The notes below the pieces were generated by a model that was not told where the DNA came from, searched no databases, and saw nothing but the letters and a program-made list of their open reading frames with translations. A stretch of 64,000 nucleotides of DNA from Verticillium longisporum (lineage: Eukaryota; Ascomycota; Sordariomycetes; Glomerellales; Plectosphaerellaceae): the NCBI GenBank assembly GCA_019188255.1, contig JAETXT010000013.1, positions 1,240,001 through 1,304,000 on the forward strand. Direction: 5' to 3'. Shown piece by piece: positions 1 through 11,213 of the stretch (position 1 is the stretch's first letter; each line of letters begins with the position of its first letter). Both the position numbers and the translations under genes were made by a program.

Positions 1-222
1 AGCGAGGAAAAGCCGTCGGCGGATGCCAGGCATGCTGATGACCCAGATGCGGGGGGTGGAGCGGAAGGCGGAGGTGGTGAGGTGCCCCCGGATGGGGTGC
101 ATTGCGAATACCATTCACCTTGGACAACGCAACTGCTGCCGCTGACGCAACAAGTTGGTCCAGCCAGCCAGTGCCACCGCATTGGGCCCTATCAAGACCA
201 TGGTCAGAATACAGTCTTATAA
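1..222 (+). CDS. Possible 3' end of a gene entering from the left
   Basis: Frame 1 is open from the first base to a TAA at 220-222. It encodes an acidic, Gly-rich tail (a run of Asp/Glu, then GGGAEGGGGEV) followed by about 40 ordinary residues. No domain is recognisable and no start lies in the window. It could be the last exon of a gene that begins to the left, or a chance open frame in GC-rich DNA. Confidence 0.25.
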   Translation, partial: SEEKPSADARHADDPDAGGGAEGGGGEVPPDGVHCEYHSPWTTQLLPLTQQVGPASQCHRIGPYQDHGQNTVL

Positions 223-906
223 CTCCCACAAGAAGAGTCCTACCAAGCCGCACTACAAAACTGACGTTCTGCAACGTTTGCAACATGCGCCGCAGCAGGC
301 ACAATGCACGCGTAGGCGATGAAAGAAATCAAAGTAGTGAGCATCGTGGGTTGGATTTATGACACGGGATATATTCCCGGATCATAGAGACCTCTAATTT
401 CGATATGCCCAATGCTCTACTTATAAACACTTCAGCATGGCGCCAGAGATGTAACACCAAGGACTATCCGTTGTGGCGAGCGCATCAAGTTACGGTTCAC
501 CCCGGGTGAAGGTAGTGACATAGGTAAACATCGGGCTGCAAAAGCGCCAAGATTCACACTCGGTGTTATGCGAATCCCTCTATGTACGCCATTATCCTCG
601 GGTACTGCTCCTGAATAGGGTTGCGGAGGGCTCGGCCGCGGAAAGACCCAGATCCATGGCCAGCCAGCTGCGGTACTAAGGTCATGTCCTGCATCCATGC
701 TTCAAACGTCTCCAATCGAGTCAGCGCAGAAAGCCTACTTAGGAAAAGATTTGATTGTCTGCATGCATACTTGGCGGCCTCGCATCCTTCATTCACGGAT
801 GATTCTCCGACCTCGAGTGCGGGGGCGGAGCCAACAAACCGAGTGTCGAAAACGGAGATCACTGATGGCATGTGCCCAGTACAACGTCTCCCAGTCCCTT
901 GAACAC
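223..906. other. Intergenic, with a possible gene relic on the minus strand
   Basis: No intact gene is seen. On the minus strand near 566-871 an open stretch reads like ordinary protein (SNLFLSRLSALTRLETFEAW). It vaguely recalls fungal DUF3632 proteins but lacks a complete domain, and an overlapping frame takes over below about 700. It may be a decayed fragment; I do not call a gene. Confidence 0.3.
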
Positions 907-1720
907 TTACTGTGAAACGCCAATGATCAGATCAACGATTTGGCGTCTTTCTTCTTCTCTCAGGAATGGGCTGTGACCACAGTCAAGCTCAACGATCTCG
1001 GCGCCGGACGCTTGCGCCATAAACTGCTGAAAGGCAAACGGCACGGCGTTGTCATTCTTACAAACGACATAGATCTTCGGGATCTCCAAATCGCTTGCCA
1101 GAAAATCTACAACGTCGGTGAACGGCCGCTTGCTCTGTTCTGATAGCAGGGCCACGGCCCCGTCCCTGAGGCCGTCTTCGATGTCATTGTAAAAGGCTGT
1201 CGCAACCGCTTCAAGCTTCAAGGGCAGTGTATTTTCCTGCGATTCCGTAAGCTGTAAGATTCTCCAGAGAATTTGGTAATAATCTGACCTTAACGTCGTG
1301 GAATTGCAATGAAAACCACTCGCCACCGCCAGCTTCCAGAATCGAGACGCCCTTTTGAGTGGCCAATCCACACGCAATATAAACAATGGCAATAATGCCC
1401 CCCTTAAGGCCTCGGGCCTCCCTCTCTGCGAGTGTGTGCCCCTCAGTAGCCATGGTGCCTGGAATTCCGCCATAGCTGTGCGCGACGATTATGGCAGTTC
1501 TTCCTGCATCCAGATACGGCAAAAGGTCGTCATGGTACCTTTTGACGTCATCTTTGTGTGTTTTGCCGATGACTGAGTCGCTGTATCCAGAAGTGGCATT
1601 CGGTGGTGCCAAAACCGTATATCCCTGGCCTTTCAATGCAGTGATCAACAAACGATAATGCAAAGGGCGATGCCATGCCCCATGGGCTAGGAGCACGACT
1701 GGTTTCTGGTCGTGTGACAT
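907..1720 (-). CDS. Alpha/beta hydrolase (two exons)
   Basis: This is a cytosolic alpha/beta hydrolase of the small fungal esterase type, about 253 residues. Exon 1 is 1720-1289 and exon 2 is 1236-907. The 52-nt intron (1288-1237, GTCAGA...CAG) keeps the frame (FHDVK joined to ENTLPLKLEA). The N-terminus shows the oxyanion HGAWH motif after strand 1, and the nucleophile elbow AHSYGG carries the catalytic Ser. The acid is probably the Asp in CKNDNAVP and the base the His in DCGHSPF. There is no signal peptide. Substrate is unknown; relatives are annotated as salicylate or methyl-ester esterases. Confidence 0.85.
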
Positions 1721-2164
1721 GATTGAAAGAGCTATGGCAGAGCTTTGCGATATCGAGGAATACAGAAATCGTTCGTTCAGATGCCTCTGGCTTGGGCCAC
1801 TGGCCGGCCTTCTTTAAATAGTTCTGGTTGCCAGTCGCTCAGCAACATGCCTACAGTGGCTTAGGCGCTGATCGCAGGATCTGGTGTGTGTATGCCCCGC
1901 AGTCATCCTCCGCTGGACGCAGTCAGCTTATGGATGCGTGCCAGGATGGCACAGCATGTAGCCATTTACATTCCTGAAGCCGATCTACGAGCGACAATGT
2001 GTCTAGTTTTATCGCTCGTGTGGTCTGATGATACCCCATGGGAGTGGACCTGAGACGCGGTGTATATTCGCAATGCTGTTTCGGGCCAGATGCGGCCGAT
2101 GTGGTTTGTCCAGAGCATCAACATCATTCCCGAAAGATAGAATGAAGACCCGATGGATTTTGCA
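1721..2164. other. Intergenic
   Basis: This is the putative promoter side of the hydrolase and the 3' flank of the ketopantoate reductase-like gene. No other element was recognised. Confidence 0.5.
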
Positions 2165-3313
2165 TCAAGCGTTTTTCAGTCGATGATTAATGGCCACTAG
2201 GATTGTGTGTAGCGCCTCTAGCATAGGCGTAGCTACACCAAGCTCCGTGGCCTTCCTTAGCGGGTAGCCCAAAATAATGTCAACTTCCATCTCCCGGCCT
2301 GCCTGGCAGTCCATCGCCATGCTGCTGCTGATTGGGCCTATTGACAGGATTCTGTTGATCAAGCGGTCCGCAAGTTCGTGATCGAGCGGCACATTGCAGG
2401 CTATCGCGACGTCTATGACCTCCGTCATGAGCTTATGCGTCATGAGCTTGGCCCCAGGAGAGGAACTTAGCCAGGCATGCGTGTCGAGTTGCGTCAATGT
2501 GGTGAGGGAGTTCCAAGCGACGTTCCAGACTACCTTTTCCCAGCGCAACACTTGGATGTCGGGTACCACGTTGAACACAGTGTTTCCCTGCCTGAGTAAG
2601 GCAGAGAATCTGTTGAGCTTCACTTGCTCGGACTTGGAATTAAGATCTTTGTTCGGATACAGTCTAATTTGCAGATCTTCTGACTTAATCTGCTCGAATT
2701 GGCCGGGCTTGGGCTGTGTGGCTGCCGTCCACGTCTGGTTACGCATGACAAAGTTAAAAATCGCGATCTTGCATCACGCACAGTCCGAGCTGGGAACATA
2801 CCACACAGGAAATGATTGTCGTACGAGGAAATCGTATTCTAAAGGATTCTTCGTTGCCAACACCGTTTTGAATGATCGCAATGGTAGTCCTCTCTTCGTC
2901 GACGGCTGGCGCAATCTGGGCTGCTGAGGCGTCTTGATCAAGTGCCTTGTTGGCGCAGACAATGAGGTCGAACTTCTGGCCGGCTTCCGCTACTGTCCGA
3001 AGAACTGCCTTCAATCAGTGAATGAACTATCAGTCACAGGAAGAGGCCGCCCATGCCTTTCGATGGGGCTATGATGTGACGGCCATGACTTTCGCTGTTC
3101 AGAACAATTCCTCGTTCCTTGACCGCACTGAAATTCGATCGCGCCACCACCGTCAAGCGGACAGTTGGTGCTCTGTTCAGAATAAATGCATAAAACGAAC
3201 CGATGCTTGTGGTTGTATCAGCTTGGCTTGGTACAAAACCTCTTGCGTAGATCTGTACTCAGGCCCCTAGCCCATACACAAACAAGCACATCAATGTGTT
3301 TTGCTGCAGACAT
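2165..3313 (-). pseudogene. 2-dehydropantoate 2-reductase-like gene with a damaged 5' end
   Basis: The protein resembles ketopantoate reductase (ApbA/PanE family, NADPH-dependent, pantothenate branch), though fungal paralogues often have other substrates. Family signs are CANKAL with the likely catalytic Lys, IQNGVG, the helical KVVWNVAWNSLTTL motif and a C-terminal EVDIILGYPLRKA. Two introns splice cleanly: 2801-2735 (GTATGT...CAG), and 3056-3005, a GC-AG intron that joins IIAPSK to VLRTVAEAG. The 5' part does not work. ATG at 3313 starts MSAAKHIDVLV, but the glycine motif YGLGA lies one base out of frame, and where an intron should follow the donor reads C|CTGAGT instead of GTGAGT before IGSFYAF at about 3205. 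An indel plus a lost donor suggests a recent pseudogene; sequence error is the alternative. Confidence 0.65.
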
Positions 3314-5457
3314 GATTGCTGTGACTTAAGATCTTGTACAGAGGGAGACCGGAAACCTGTTTCGTGTGAATCAGTGGCTATGCCTGGATGTCTTGCTCGA
3401 GAGGATACGCCACGCCTGCTTCATATTACTGCCTAGATATGGACATTTGTTCAGGTCAATAACAAGGTCCATAACCCGGTCCCGGGTGGCGGGATTGGTG
3501 TGAACCAGCCGTGCGGGAGAGAGATGAGAGACTGACTCATTCAAGCTCATCGTGGCGCGATGCATACCACGCAAGGACCAGATTGCGCCCACATCTGGCA
3601 TAAAACATCGCGGTGCCTCGAGTCAAGCAGAGTTTTTTCTCCGAAGTTCAACAAAGAAACAGCAGCCAAGAAAACAATGCGGGGCCATATGAGCCGAGAT
3701 TGGCATGGTGCACGCCCTTCTTCACACAACATGGGATGTAGACAAGTGGGCTGGGCTCGCGTCTAGGCACAACTCGGACCACGGACGAACGGTTGTTCTA
3801 TACCTTGGCAGTATCTCAGCGCGGATGCATCTCGAACCACTACTGTCCCCTAAACTCTGCATCAGACGTGTTGAGGCTTTGCAGATTCCTCTTATCTGAA
3901 CTGAGGCCTGCGACGACGTGCACTTGACAGCTCGTAGTCGCGCGAGCTATTAAGCATCTACCTCAAAGCAGACGCCGTCAGACCCCGGTGGCGTGGCGGC
4001 ATCATATGCCGCAGACGGGATACAGCGTCTACTCAGGTATGTCGCGGAACGGGCCTTCTGTGTTATTGAAAATTTGGGGTTAAAGGGAGTTGCGCTTTCG
4101 GAAAGATTGTTTGCACTGGTGGCATCGAGCGACTCGACATACAGAGATGTCGCTCAGGGACAGCAGTCAAGCCCTTCGACGGGGGGATGCTGTTGTTATC
4201 GAATGCCGCGTAAGATCACAGAATCAGATGACCAAGTGTAGCTACTTCGCTCTGCTAGTCGGCAGATAGATCTCGACGACCGTCTTGCGCACTGGCGGAA
4301 CTACCTGTATCTTTGTCAACGTTTCAAGAGGCTACATCGAGCCTTGTACCCGACCCGTTTCTCGAAAATCTTATTGCACTCTGATCGCTGGATCAACCCA
4401 CAAGTCAGCCAAAGCAAAGCCATCGCAGAAGATCGAGAATGAAACGCAAAGCTCGACGGATCCGCATGCGGGGAAGGTCGTCACGTACGTTGACCACACG
4501 AGAGGGCACGCTCCCAAAGCCATGTCTCCTCAGTGTCTCGCGGCTTAGTCACCCTTAATGTGGCGTGCTTGAAGTTGCAAACCGCCCGACTGGCCTTCGC
4601 CATTCCAGCCGTAAGTTCGGCTGCCGAGTTTCGGATCGTCAGTCCGACTTCACCTGACAGAATGGCGTGCAATGCCGCTAGAAAAGCGCCATGAGGACAA
4701 AGGAGGTCTGATAGGGCCATGCGGGGACTCCCTCGCCCATTGGAAATCTCGCCGCCAGCCTCTCTCCTGACGTACCTTTCCCTGGTCCGCCGCTAGGGTT
4801 AGTTCAAGGCAACAGCGATCCTCAAATGGTTATTTTTGGGGGTTTTCTTCTAATCCGTCCTGGGGTAATCGTCCGCAAAGGCAAATATGCACGCTGCCAG
4901 CGCTGACTGGATACGAGGCCCGAGAGCCGAGCCTGCAAATAAAGCCACGCTACCAGACATTGTGGGAATTGTCAAGTCGATTAGCGAACATAAGCGGAGA
5001 GCAATAAAGAACAATGGGCGGAGGAAGCGTGCGGCCCGGGATGGAGGGTGGCCTGAAGTGAACTTTATACGATGAACGCCGATAGCGGGACAACGAACAA
5101 GGTTAAACCTTCATGAATTTCTGGTACCATTAGCTCACACTTCTTCAGACCCATCGCAGATGTGAGTATTGGAAAAGCAAACTCTCGAGCTCCAAGCTTC
5201 GGATTTGGTATTATTCGACGAGATATGAACTGGTGTACGGCCTGTCTCTTTTTGTATAGCAGCGGTGCTTCCTTCTAGGAATATGTGATCAAACAACATA
5301 CAGTAGGGCGATTAGCCCGATCACCCAGTGGCGGGCGGTAGACAGAGTAGGAAAAAGGGCGATGCTCCCGGATTACGCTGCAGACGCCCACCAAAAACTT
5401 GACCTAAAAAAACTTGCGCACTGTTCGTGCCAAACCCAAGGTAGTGATGGCATCACT
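3314..5457. other. Gene-poor stretch
   Basis: About 2.1 kb without a convincing gene. Open frames here are short and lack domain-like composition. No transposon ends, tRNA or clear repeats were seen. Confidence 0.5.
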
Positions 5458-6680
5458 TCACCTCGATGGGCCCCCCGGCCCATGCGCGAAGCCGAGACGA
5501 CCATACTTGTCGGTGTAAGGCCTTTCGTTGCCGAAACAAGTGACATAGTTCATGACTTCGGTTGTGTTCATGCCGCCTGGGTGTATCTTCTCCATCTCCT
5601 CGCGCATTTGAGTTTTAGGCTTCCCTTCCTTGAGCCTGTGCTTCTCGAAGAAGACATACGAACCATAGTAGACGCAGCTGGTATTGCCCGCCGTGGCGCC
5701 TTTTTTACCCAGAAAATCGTTGAGTTGTTTCGACTGCACTTTGCGATCGCCGGGGAAGCTCTTGGCAATTTCTCGGCAAAACGCCGCCTGCGTGACGTCA
5801 GGCTTGCGGAGGAAGGCGTTGATTTTACGTCGTACATCGTCGCATGTGTCGTACACCTTGACGGCTTGCTCACTTTCTCCCTCAAGCGTTATGCCGCTGA
5901 CATCAAGATCCTTGCTCTCCACGCCACGGCGGACCTTTTTGCCAGGCGCTGCCTTGAGACCCTGCAGCTCGCGCTTGCGGAAGAAGCGGTTAGCGGCGTG
6001 GAAGACGTCGCTACCGTAACCGACGTGAGGGCCGACCTGCTTCATGAATCGCTGGTACGAGGCAGGAGAGCAGCCGATGGCCGTCTGAAATTCGCCGACC
6101 TTCATGTAGCCGCCCTCTATAAAGTTGCGGATCTTGCGGCGGATCTGGTTGGCCGAGTCTTCGCAAAGGTCGAGGCGAGGGTCATCGTCGTCAATCTGGG
6201 GCAGAGCTTGGCAGTCTTCGATGGCGTCCGACTTGCGTTTTTTGTGAGTCGACGTGGCAGAGGACGAAGGTGGGTTGAGGTTCGAGGCGGCCGCAGCGTC
6301 CACCGTGCTTCGTGCTCCCACCGTGATCGGAGGATGGGGTATCGTTCCTGGAGTGGTTGCTGTAGCTATCGGCTGGTGTGCCGTCGAGACTTGGTGGTAT
6401 GACGTCGGTGTTGTCGTCGTTGGGGAGTGGTATGTTGGTGGCGGTTGGTGGTGTACAAAGGGTGGTGGGTACGCGCCGCTTGCATGCGATATGGGAGGCA
6501 GTTGTGTCGTGGTCGCTGGCGAGTGTGACGATGCGACGGGAGGATAGACTGATGCTGGAGGGTGAGGCGGCCGAGCTGTGGTTGTGCCGAGTGGTATTAA
6601 TGCAGGAAGAGATGTTGGCCTCCCTTTACTCGCTGCACCAGCCTGGATATTCTCATCTCGTAGGGAGAGGGGAGTAACAA
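5458..6680 (-). CDS. DUF7726-type conserved fungal protein (5' end unresolved)
   Basis: This conserved filamentous-fungal protein of unknown function carries two related DUF7726-like modules. The first begins RRKIRNFIEGGYMKVGEF and ends in a basic FFRKRELQGL. The second begins RRKINAFLRKPDVTQAAF and ends YGSYVFFEKHRLKEGKP. A KKRKSDAIED segment before the first module could be a nuclear localisation signal. The stop is at 5458. The same frame stays open upstream to about 6680 and encodes a Pro/Thr/His-rich disordered N-terminus, but contains no ATG before an in-frame TGA. A further 5' exon joined at an acceptor near 6690-6650 is therefore likely. The helical repeats suggest a DNA- or protein-binding role, which is only inference. 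Confidence 0.75.
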
Positions 6681-6780
6681 GTGAAGCCTGGAAGCGGACA
6701 CGTCAGCCAAGAGAGCTTTGAAAGCAGACCAATAACTTGGTGGCAGAGAGTAAGGAGAGCGTACGATGCCGGGTAGGATG

Positions 6781-6830
6781 GTGCTGGCGGTGTTGGTGGT
6801 GGTGGTGGTGGTTTGTGGAGGGGGTGTTGG
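6781..6830. repeat. GGT-rich microsatellite
   Basis: Imperfect run of TGG/GGT units, probably non-coding leader or intron DNA upstream of the DUF7726 gene. Confidence 0.6.
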
Positions 6831-7059
6831 GTTGGATCGGTTGGCATCAACGTTTGCCAGCGGTAATGGCTGACTCTCCGTTTCCCAAGGCCGCCAACTC
6901 TGGACCATGGCTGGGTCGGACGAATGGATGTGTGCTGCAAGCAAATCTCGAGCACATACAAAGGCAGCAGCAATTGCAGGTAGCGAAGGAGGGGTCGGTT
7001 GGAAGTGGATTTTTGTTAGAGGATTCGGGAGTGGAGGAGTCGAGCCTGCAGGTGTTTGT

Positions 7060-7106
7060 ACGGGTGCATGTGTATGTGTCTGTATGTGTGTGTGTAGGTA
7101 TGTGGA
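7060..7106. repeat. GT microsatellite
   Basis: Imperfect (TG)n/(TATG)n run in the same intergenic region. Confidence 0.6.
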
Positions 7107-7507
7107 GGAGACGAAAAAAAGAAGAGATCAGAGCCGGTATCCGATGCAGCTTTCAGGCAGGTTTGTTTGGTTAGGCAGGTTTGCCAAAATTGGGGTGAGA
7201 AAGGGGTGAAGTCATGATCCAAGTATTTGGCTCCAAGGGCTCCAAGGGCCCACAGCACAGCGCGTGTTGACGCGCAGTGTTTCACGCTAATTCCCAGACC
7301 CTGCATGCACCTGTACAATGTACAATGCACCTTCCCTTCTCTCCCGTTCACTGCTGATTGCCTGTCTTGGTTGGGGCTGAGTCGTACCTGGTAAAACCCA
7401 AATCCGCCTGATGCTAGTGCTAGCGTGCTAGAGCTGTCCAGTGCTGCCTGCCCGAAGCTAAGCGAGTGAGCGAGGGAGGAAGGGAGAGGAGCAGGGGGGC
7501 AATTACG

Positions 7508-7605
7508 ATACCTAGGTACCTACGTACACGGTACATGTGTACCTGCCTGGATCCCGTATCTAGCGTAGGTACCCAAGGTACCGTAGGGTAACTACGTACT
7601 GTTGA
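7508..7605. repeat. GGTACC/GTAC palindrome cluster
   Basis: Overlapping short palindromes (CCTAGGTACC, GTACACGGTACATGTGTAC, GGTACCCAAGGTACC) are packed into about 100 bases. A similar core, TAGGTACCTA, recurs at 13101-13110. The role is unknown. Confidence 0.5.
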
Positions 7606-7893
7606 GCAGGAGCAGCAGCAGCAGGACCTGCCGTCGGGTGGCCCAAGCTCCTTCTCCCTGATACCAATAGCTCGCTGTCGTTATCACCTGCGCCTGCCCC
7701 TGCCTGAGCTGCCCTCGATGATACGCACCTTACGTAACTTCGATCATCTGCGATCATCGGCTCCCAGATCGCGACATCACGAGGGGCGTAACACTTCCTC
7801 TCCCTTCTTCTATCACTCTATCCCAACCTACTACAGCCTCTCGACCTCCTCAATTGCCCCCGAATAACACAGCCATACGCTCCTGCAAGCTCA

Positions 7894-9580
7894 ATGGTCA
7901 GGAACCTCCATCTGACAGGCCTTGCGGCCGCGCTTGGCAGCGCATCAATCTTGGGGCTCTAGCCCAAGGCATTGACCAAACACCTATGGTCGATGAACCC
8001 GAACACACCGTCGTCAAGCCTGTCCTTTCCGGTGACAGGTCTGTCATTGACTCTGAAGCTCTGCAGAAGCTCATCAAGGGCGATAACCTCTTCGAGAGGG
8101 CCAAGCAGCTGTACGAGATCGCCAAGCTTGGCGAAGCCGAGTACAACCACCCCACGCGAGTCATCGGTAGCGAAGGTAGGTTCAGTTCGAGACTCTTCGT
8201 CTGCAGCTCGAGCACATCACGACAATCGATTCACACGTTACTAACCTTCTGTAGGCCATCTGGGTACCCTCGATTACATCTACTCCACCATTTCTCAGCT
8301 TGGCGACTACTACACCCTCTCCAACCAGTCATTCCCTGCAGTCACCGGCAATGTCTTCGAGTCGAGACTCGTACTCGGCAACAAAGTTCCCGAGTCCGCA
8401 TCTCCCATGAGCCTGACGCCTCCCACGAAGAACAAGGAGCCCGTGCATGGCGACCTCGTGCTCGTTCAACACGAGGGATGCGATGAGTCCGACTACCCTG
8501 AGGAGGTTCGTGGCAACATCGCTTTCGTCCTTCGCGGCACGTGCCCCTTTGGCACCAAGTCGGCCAATGCCGGAAAAGCTGGCGCCGTCGCTGCCGTCAT
8601 TTATAACTACGAGAAGGAGACGGTCCACGGTACCCTCGGAACCCCGTCGCCAGACCACGTTGCCACGTTCGGCCTCGGGTACGATGACGCCAAGCCCATC
8701 ATTAAGAAGATCAAGAAGGGCAAGACTGTCGACGCCATTGCCTACATTGACGCCGTTGTCGACACTATCCAGACTACCAACATCATCGCCCAGACTGTAG
8801 GTGGCGATCCTGACAACTGTGTCATGCTTGGTGGCCACAGTGATAGTGTAGCTGAGGGACCCGGTATCAACGACGATGGCTCTGGCAGCCTGTCGCTCCT
8901 TGAGATTGCCACCCAGCTGACCAACTTTGACGTCAACAACTGCGTGCGCTTTGCTTGGTGGGCTGGCGAGGAGGAAGGCCTCCTTGGATCCGACTATTAC
9001 GTCTCCGTCCTGCCGGACGACGAGAACGAGAAGATCCGCCTTTTCATGGATTACGACATGCTCGGTAGCCCCAACTACGCGTACCAGATCTACAATGCCA
9101 CCAACGCTGTCAACCCCACTGGTTCCGAGGAGCTCCGTGATTTGTATGTTGACTGGTACAAGGCGCACGATCTCAACCACACCTTCATCCCCTTTGACGG
9201 CCGTAGTGACTACGACGGCTTCATTCGCAACGGTATCCCCGGTGGCGGCATCGCGACCGGCGCCGAGGGTGTCAAGACGAAGAGGGAGCAGGAACAATTT
9301 GGCGGCAAGGCTGGTGACTGGTACGACCCCTGCTACCATCAGCTCTGCGACGACCTCCACAATGTGGACGTCGAGGCCTGGGAGCTCAACACCAAGGTAT
9401 TTACCACCACCAACGACCATTGTATGTGCTCAATACTAACGATCCTTTCAGCTTGTCGCTCACTCTGTTGCGGTTTTCGCCAAGTCCTTTGATGGATTCC
9501 CCAAGCGGACACTAAAGGACGTTGCTTCGTCCGAGTACGCCGAGAAGACATTGTACCATGGAAGCAGGTTGGTTTTGTAA
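7894..9580 (+). CDS. Secreted M28 aminopeptidase with PA domain; signal peptide out of frame
   Basis: This is a zinc aminopeptidase of the M28 family (leucine aminopeptidase/aminopeptidase Y type), releasing N-terminal residues from peptides. A PA domain (GCDESDYPEEVRGNIAFVLR region) is inserted before the catalytic domain. Metal-ligand motifs are LGGHSDSV, WAGEEEGLLGSDYY, FMDYDMLGS and DDLHNVD. Introns are 8176-8254 and 9397-9451 (TACTAAC branch); the stop is at 9578-9580. ATG 7894 begins a good signal peptide (MVRNLHLTGLAAAL...) that reaches a TAG after LGL, while the mature frame starts with ALAQGID in another frame. There is no GT donor between them, so an intron cannot explain it; one extra G in the G run at 7953-7956 would. 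Without it, the first in-frame Met (about 7986) gives a protein lacking secretion. Confidence 0.85.
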
Positions 9581-9968
9581 TGACATTGATGTAACTGTAG
9601 AACTCGCCAATCTCAAAGTCATCTTGTGTTGATCTAGGTTTGGTTATCTTCTCAGCCGTGGTTAGATGCATGTTTCATCCAAGTAGAACCCAAGCAACAG
9701 ATCAGGGGATGGTGTCACAAATAAACGCATCCAGAGTATCTCAACAGATGTAATGTGCTAACCACTCATCCATGTTGTTCTGTCTGGCTGGTTTCGCTGT
9801 TGCATTCTCCGAGGCGTGGCTGTCTTCTATGTATGTAACCAATCTCTGTGCTACAATAAATATGCAAAAGGAACAATCACTGTCCGAAGACATGCCTCTG
9901 TAATCAGTCGGTCAACCCAGTCCGCTCCTGATGCTCCGGGGAGGGGGGCGCCACATCAAAGGCAAAAC
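9581..9968. other. Intergenic (convergent)
   Basis: 3' flanks of the M28 gene and of the small minus-strand gene. Nothing else was recognised. Confidence 0.5.
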
Positions 9969-10532
9969 TTACTGGTCCTTCGCCCTCTTGGCCTTTTGCT
10001 GAGCACGCTCCTTTGCAGCCTCTGTCTTTCTGGCCTGAGCCTCTTCCCTCATCCGCTCCCACTTTGTTTTCTCCTCGAGGCGCGCTCGGATCATCTGCTC
10101 CGTGGGCGGCCGCTGGTCACAGCCAGTAGCACAATCAGGACACAGTTCCGCGGCCACGGTCACGTCGCCATTGGCAAGTGAAGCTGGCTTCAGCTCACGG
10201 CACAGACGCACGGCCGACTGCGCCAGGGCGAGGTCCCCCCCGCCCGAGGCGACCAGGACGTCAAAGTGGCCCGCGTCGAAAAAGCTCGCGCAGGGCAGAC
10301 CCTCGGGCAGGACGACTTCGTCCGCCGAATGGATGTGGGCGCGTGCGGGGAACTTGGCAGTCTGGGCTGCGTCGAGCTCGAAGGGGCGGACGAGGGCGCA
10401 GGTGATGTCCTTGCAGGGGCAGAGGCGGATGTTGAATAAGGTCACTCGACACATTGATTCAGTGGTTTCTTCTTCTGGCTGTTGGGTCAGTTTGTTTGCT
10501 TGGGTGTTTGTATTCGGTTGATCTTCTTTCAA
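9969..10532 (-). CDS. Small Cys-containing hypothetical protein
   Basis: A conserved-looking fungal hypothetical protein. The first ATG gives 187 residues; the Met at about 10454 (MCRVTLFNIRLCPCKD) is the more likely start, because the preceding residues are low-complexity Thr/Gln/Glu. The N-terminus has a CxC pair (CPCKD), the middle a CPDCATGCDQ cluster that could bind metal, and the last 45 residues are a charged helix rich in Arg, Lys, Glu and Ala. No signal peptide or named domain is visible. Confidence 0.6.
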   Translation of the reverse strand: MKEDQPNTNTQANKLTQQPEEETTESMCRVTLFNIRLCPCKDITCALVRPFELDAAQTAKFPARAHIHSADEVVLPEGLPCASFFDAGHFDVLVASGGGDLALAQSAVRLCRELKPASLANGDVTVAAELCPDCATGCDQRPPTEQMIRARLEEKTKWERMREEAQARKTEAAKERAQQKAKRAKDQ

Positions 10533-11213
10533 CTATTCATGGGATCGATTTACTCGAGAAGGATTCGTTGTCTTAAAAGGCTGTGGAAGGATTGAATCGT
10601 GGCCGAATAAGAGTTCTGTTCCCCTTGCCGTGTTTGCAATCAGTAAATCCAGTGTTGCACGTTTCCTTTGGATCTTTCCTTGTGTTTTGGTGTCGAAATT
10701 GCTCCTGTGCAATACCATTGTCAAAACGCAAGGATGGTAATGGTTGGGAACACTCTCGTCAAAGGCTGATCCGATTGCACAGATCATGAGCCACGATCAG
10801 CATGGCGACAATGTGCCCATACGCCTGGACAAACACAGACGAGCCTTGTAACAAACCAAGCTTCATCCAAGCCTTGTCATCTGAGGCGCTCTGTGTCTGA
10901 TCCCACCTAAATACCGTTGGGCCCCAGGAAGCCGGAACATTACACTTCCATTTCGATGCGCGTTCATTCATGAGCAACAGTATCTGGTATAGGTGCTTTC
11001 GCAAACTATAATATCTGACATGCGATATTTTCAGTGTTTTTGCAGTATGCCTTGGGTTCCAGAGTTCGCATCCTTCCCGCTTATCTGTATTTGGATGTGG
11101 GCTGTTCAGTTGTCGCGAACCAGTGAAGTCATTTCTTTGCGGCCCAGCTAAAATCGCGTACACCAACATTTTTCAACGCCGATAAATGGACAAAGTATTA
11201 TTCTCATAGGCCG
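10533..11213. other. Intergenic
   Basis: No convincing gene or RNA. One 136-codon minus-strand open frame lacks any domain signal and was not called. Confidence 0.5.

Larger units (their letters stand above)
6700..7893. other. Intergenic / probable 5' region of two divergent genes
   Basis: This contains GGT/CCA and GT microsatellites, a GGTACC-rich patch, and a CT-rich stretch (about 7790-7850) typical of fungal 5' untranslated regions upstream of the M28 gene. An upstream exon of the DUF7726 gene may lie in the left part. Confidence 0.5.

Noticed and set aside
566..871. Possible DUF3632-like fragment on the minus strand
   Set aside because: Resemblance is limited to about 25 residues, with no start, splice pattern or complete domain; kept only as a possible relic.
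5362..6402. 346-codon plus-strand open frame
   Set aside because: Antisense of the DUF7726 gene; the minus strand shows conserved repeats.
8329..9420. 363-codon minus-strand open frame
   Set aside because: Antisense of the M28 aminopeptidase; composition is a GC-driven Val/Gly/Ala shadow.
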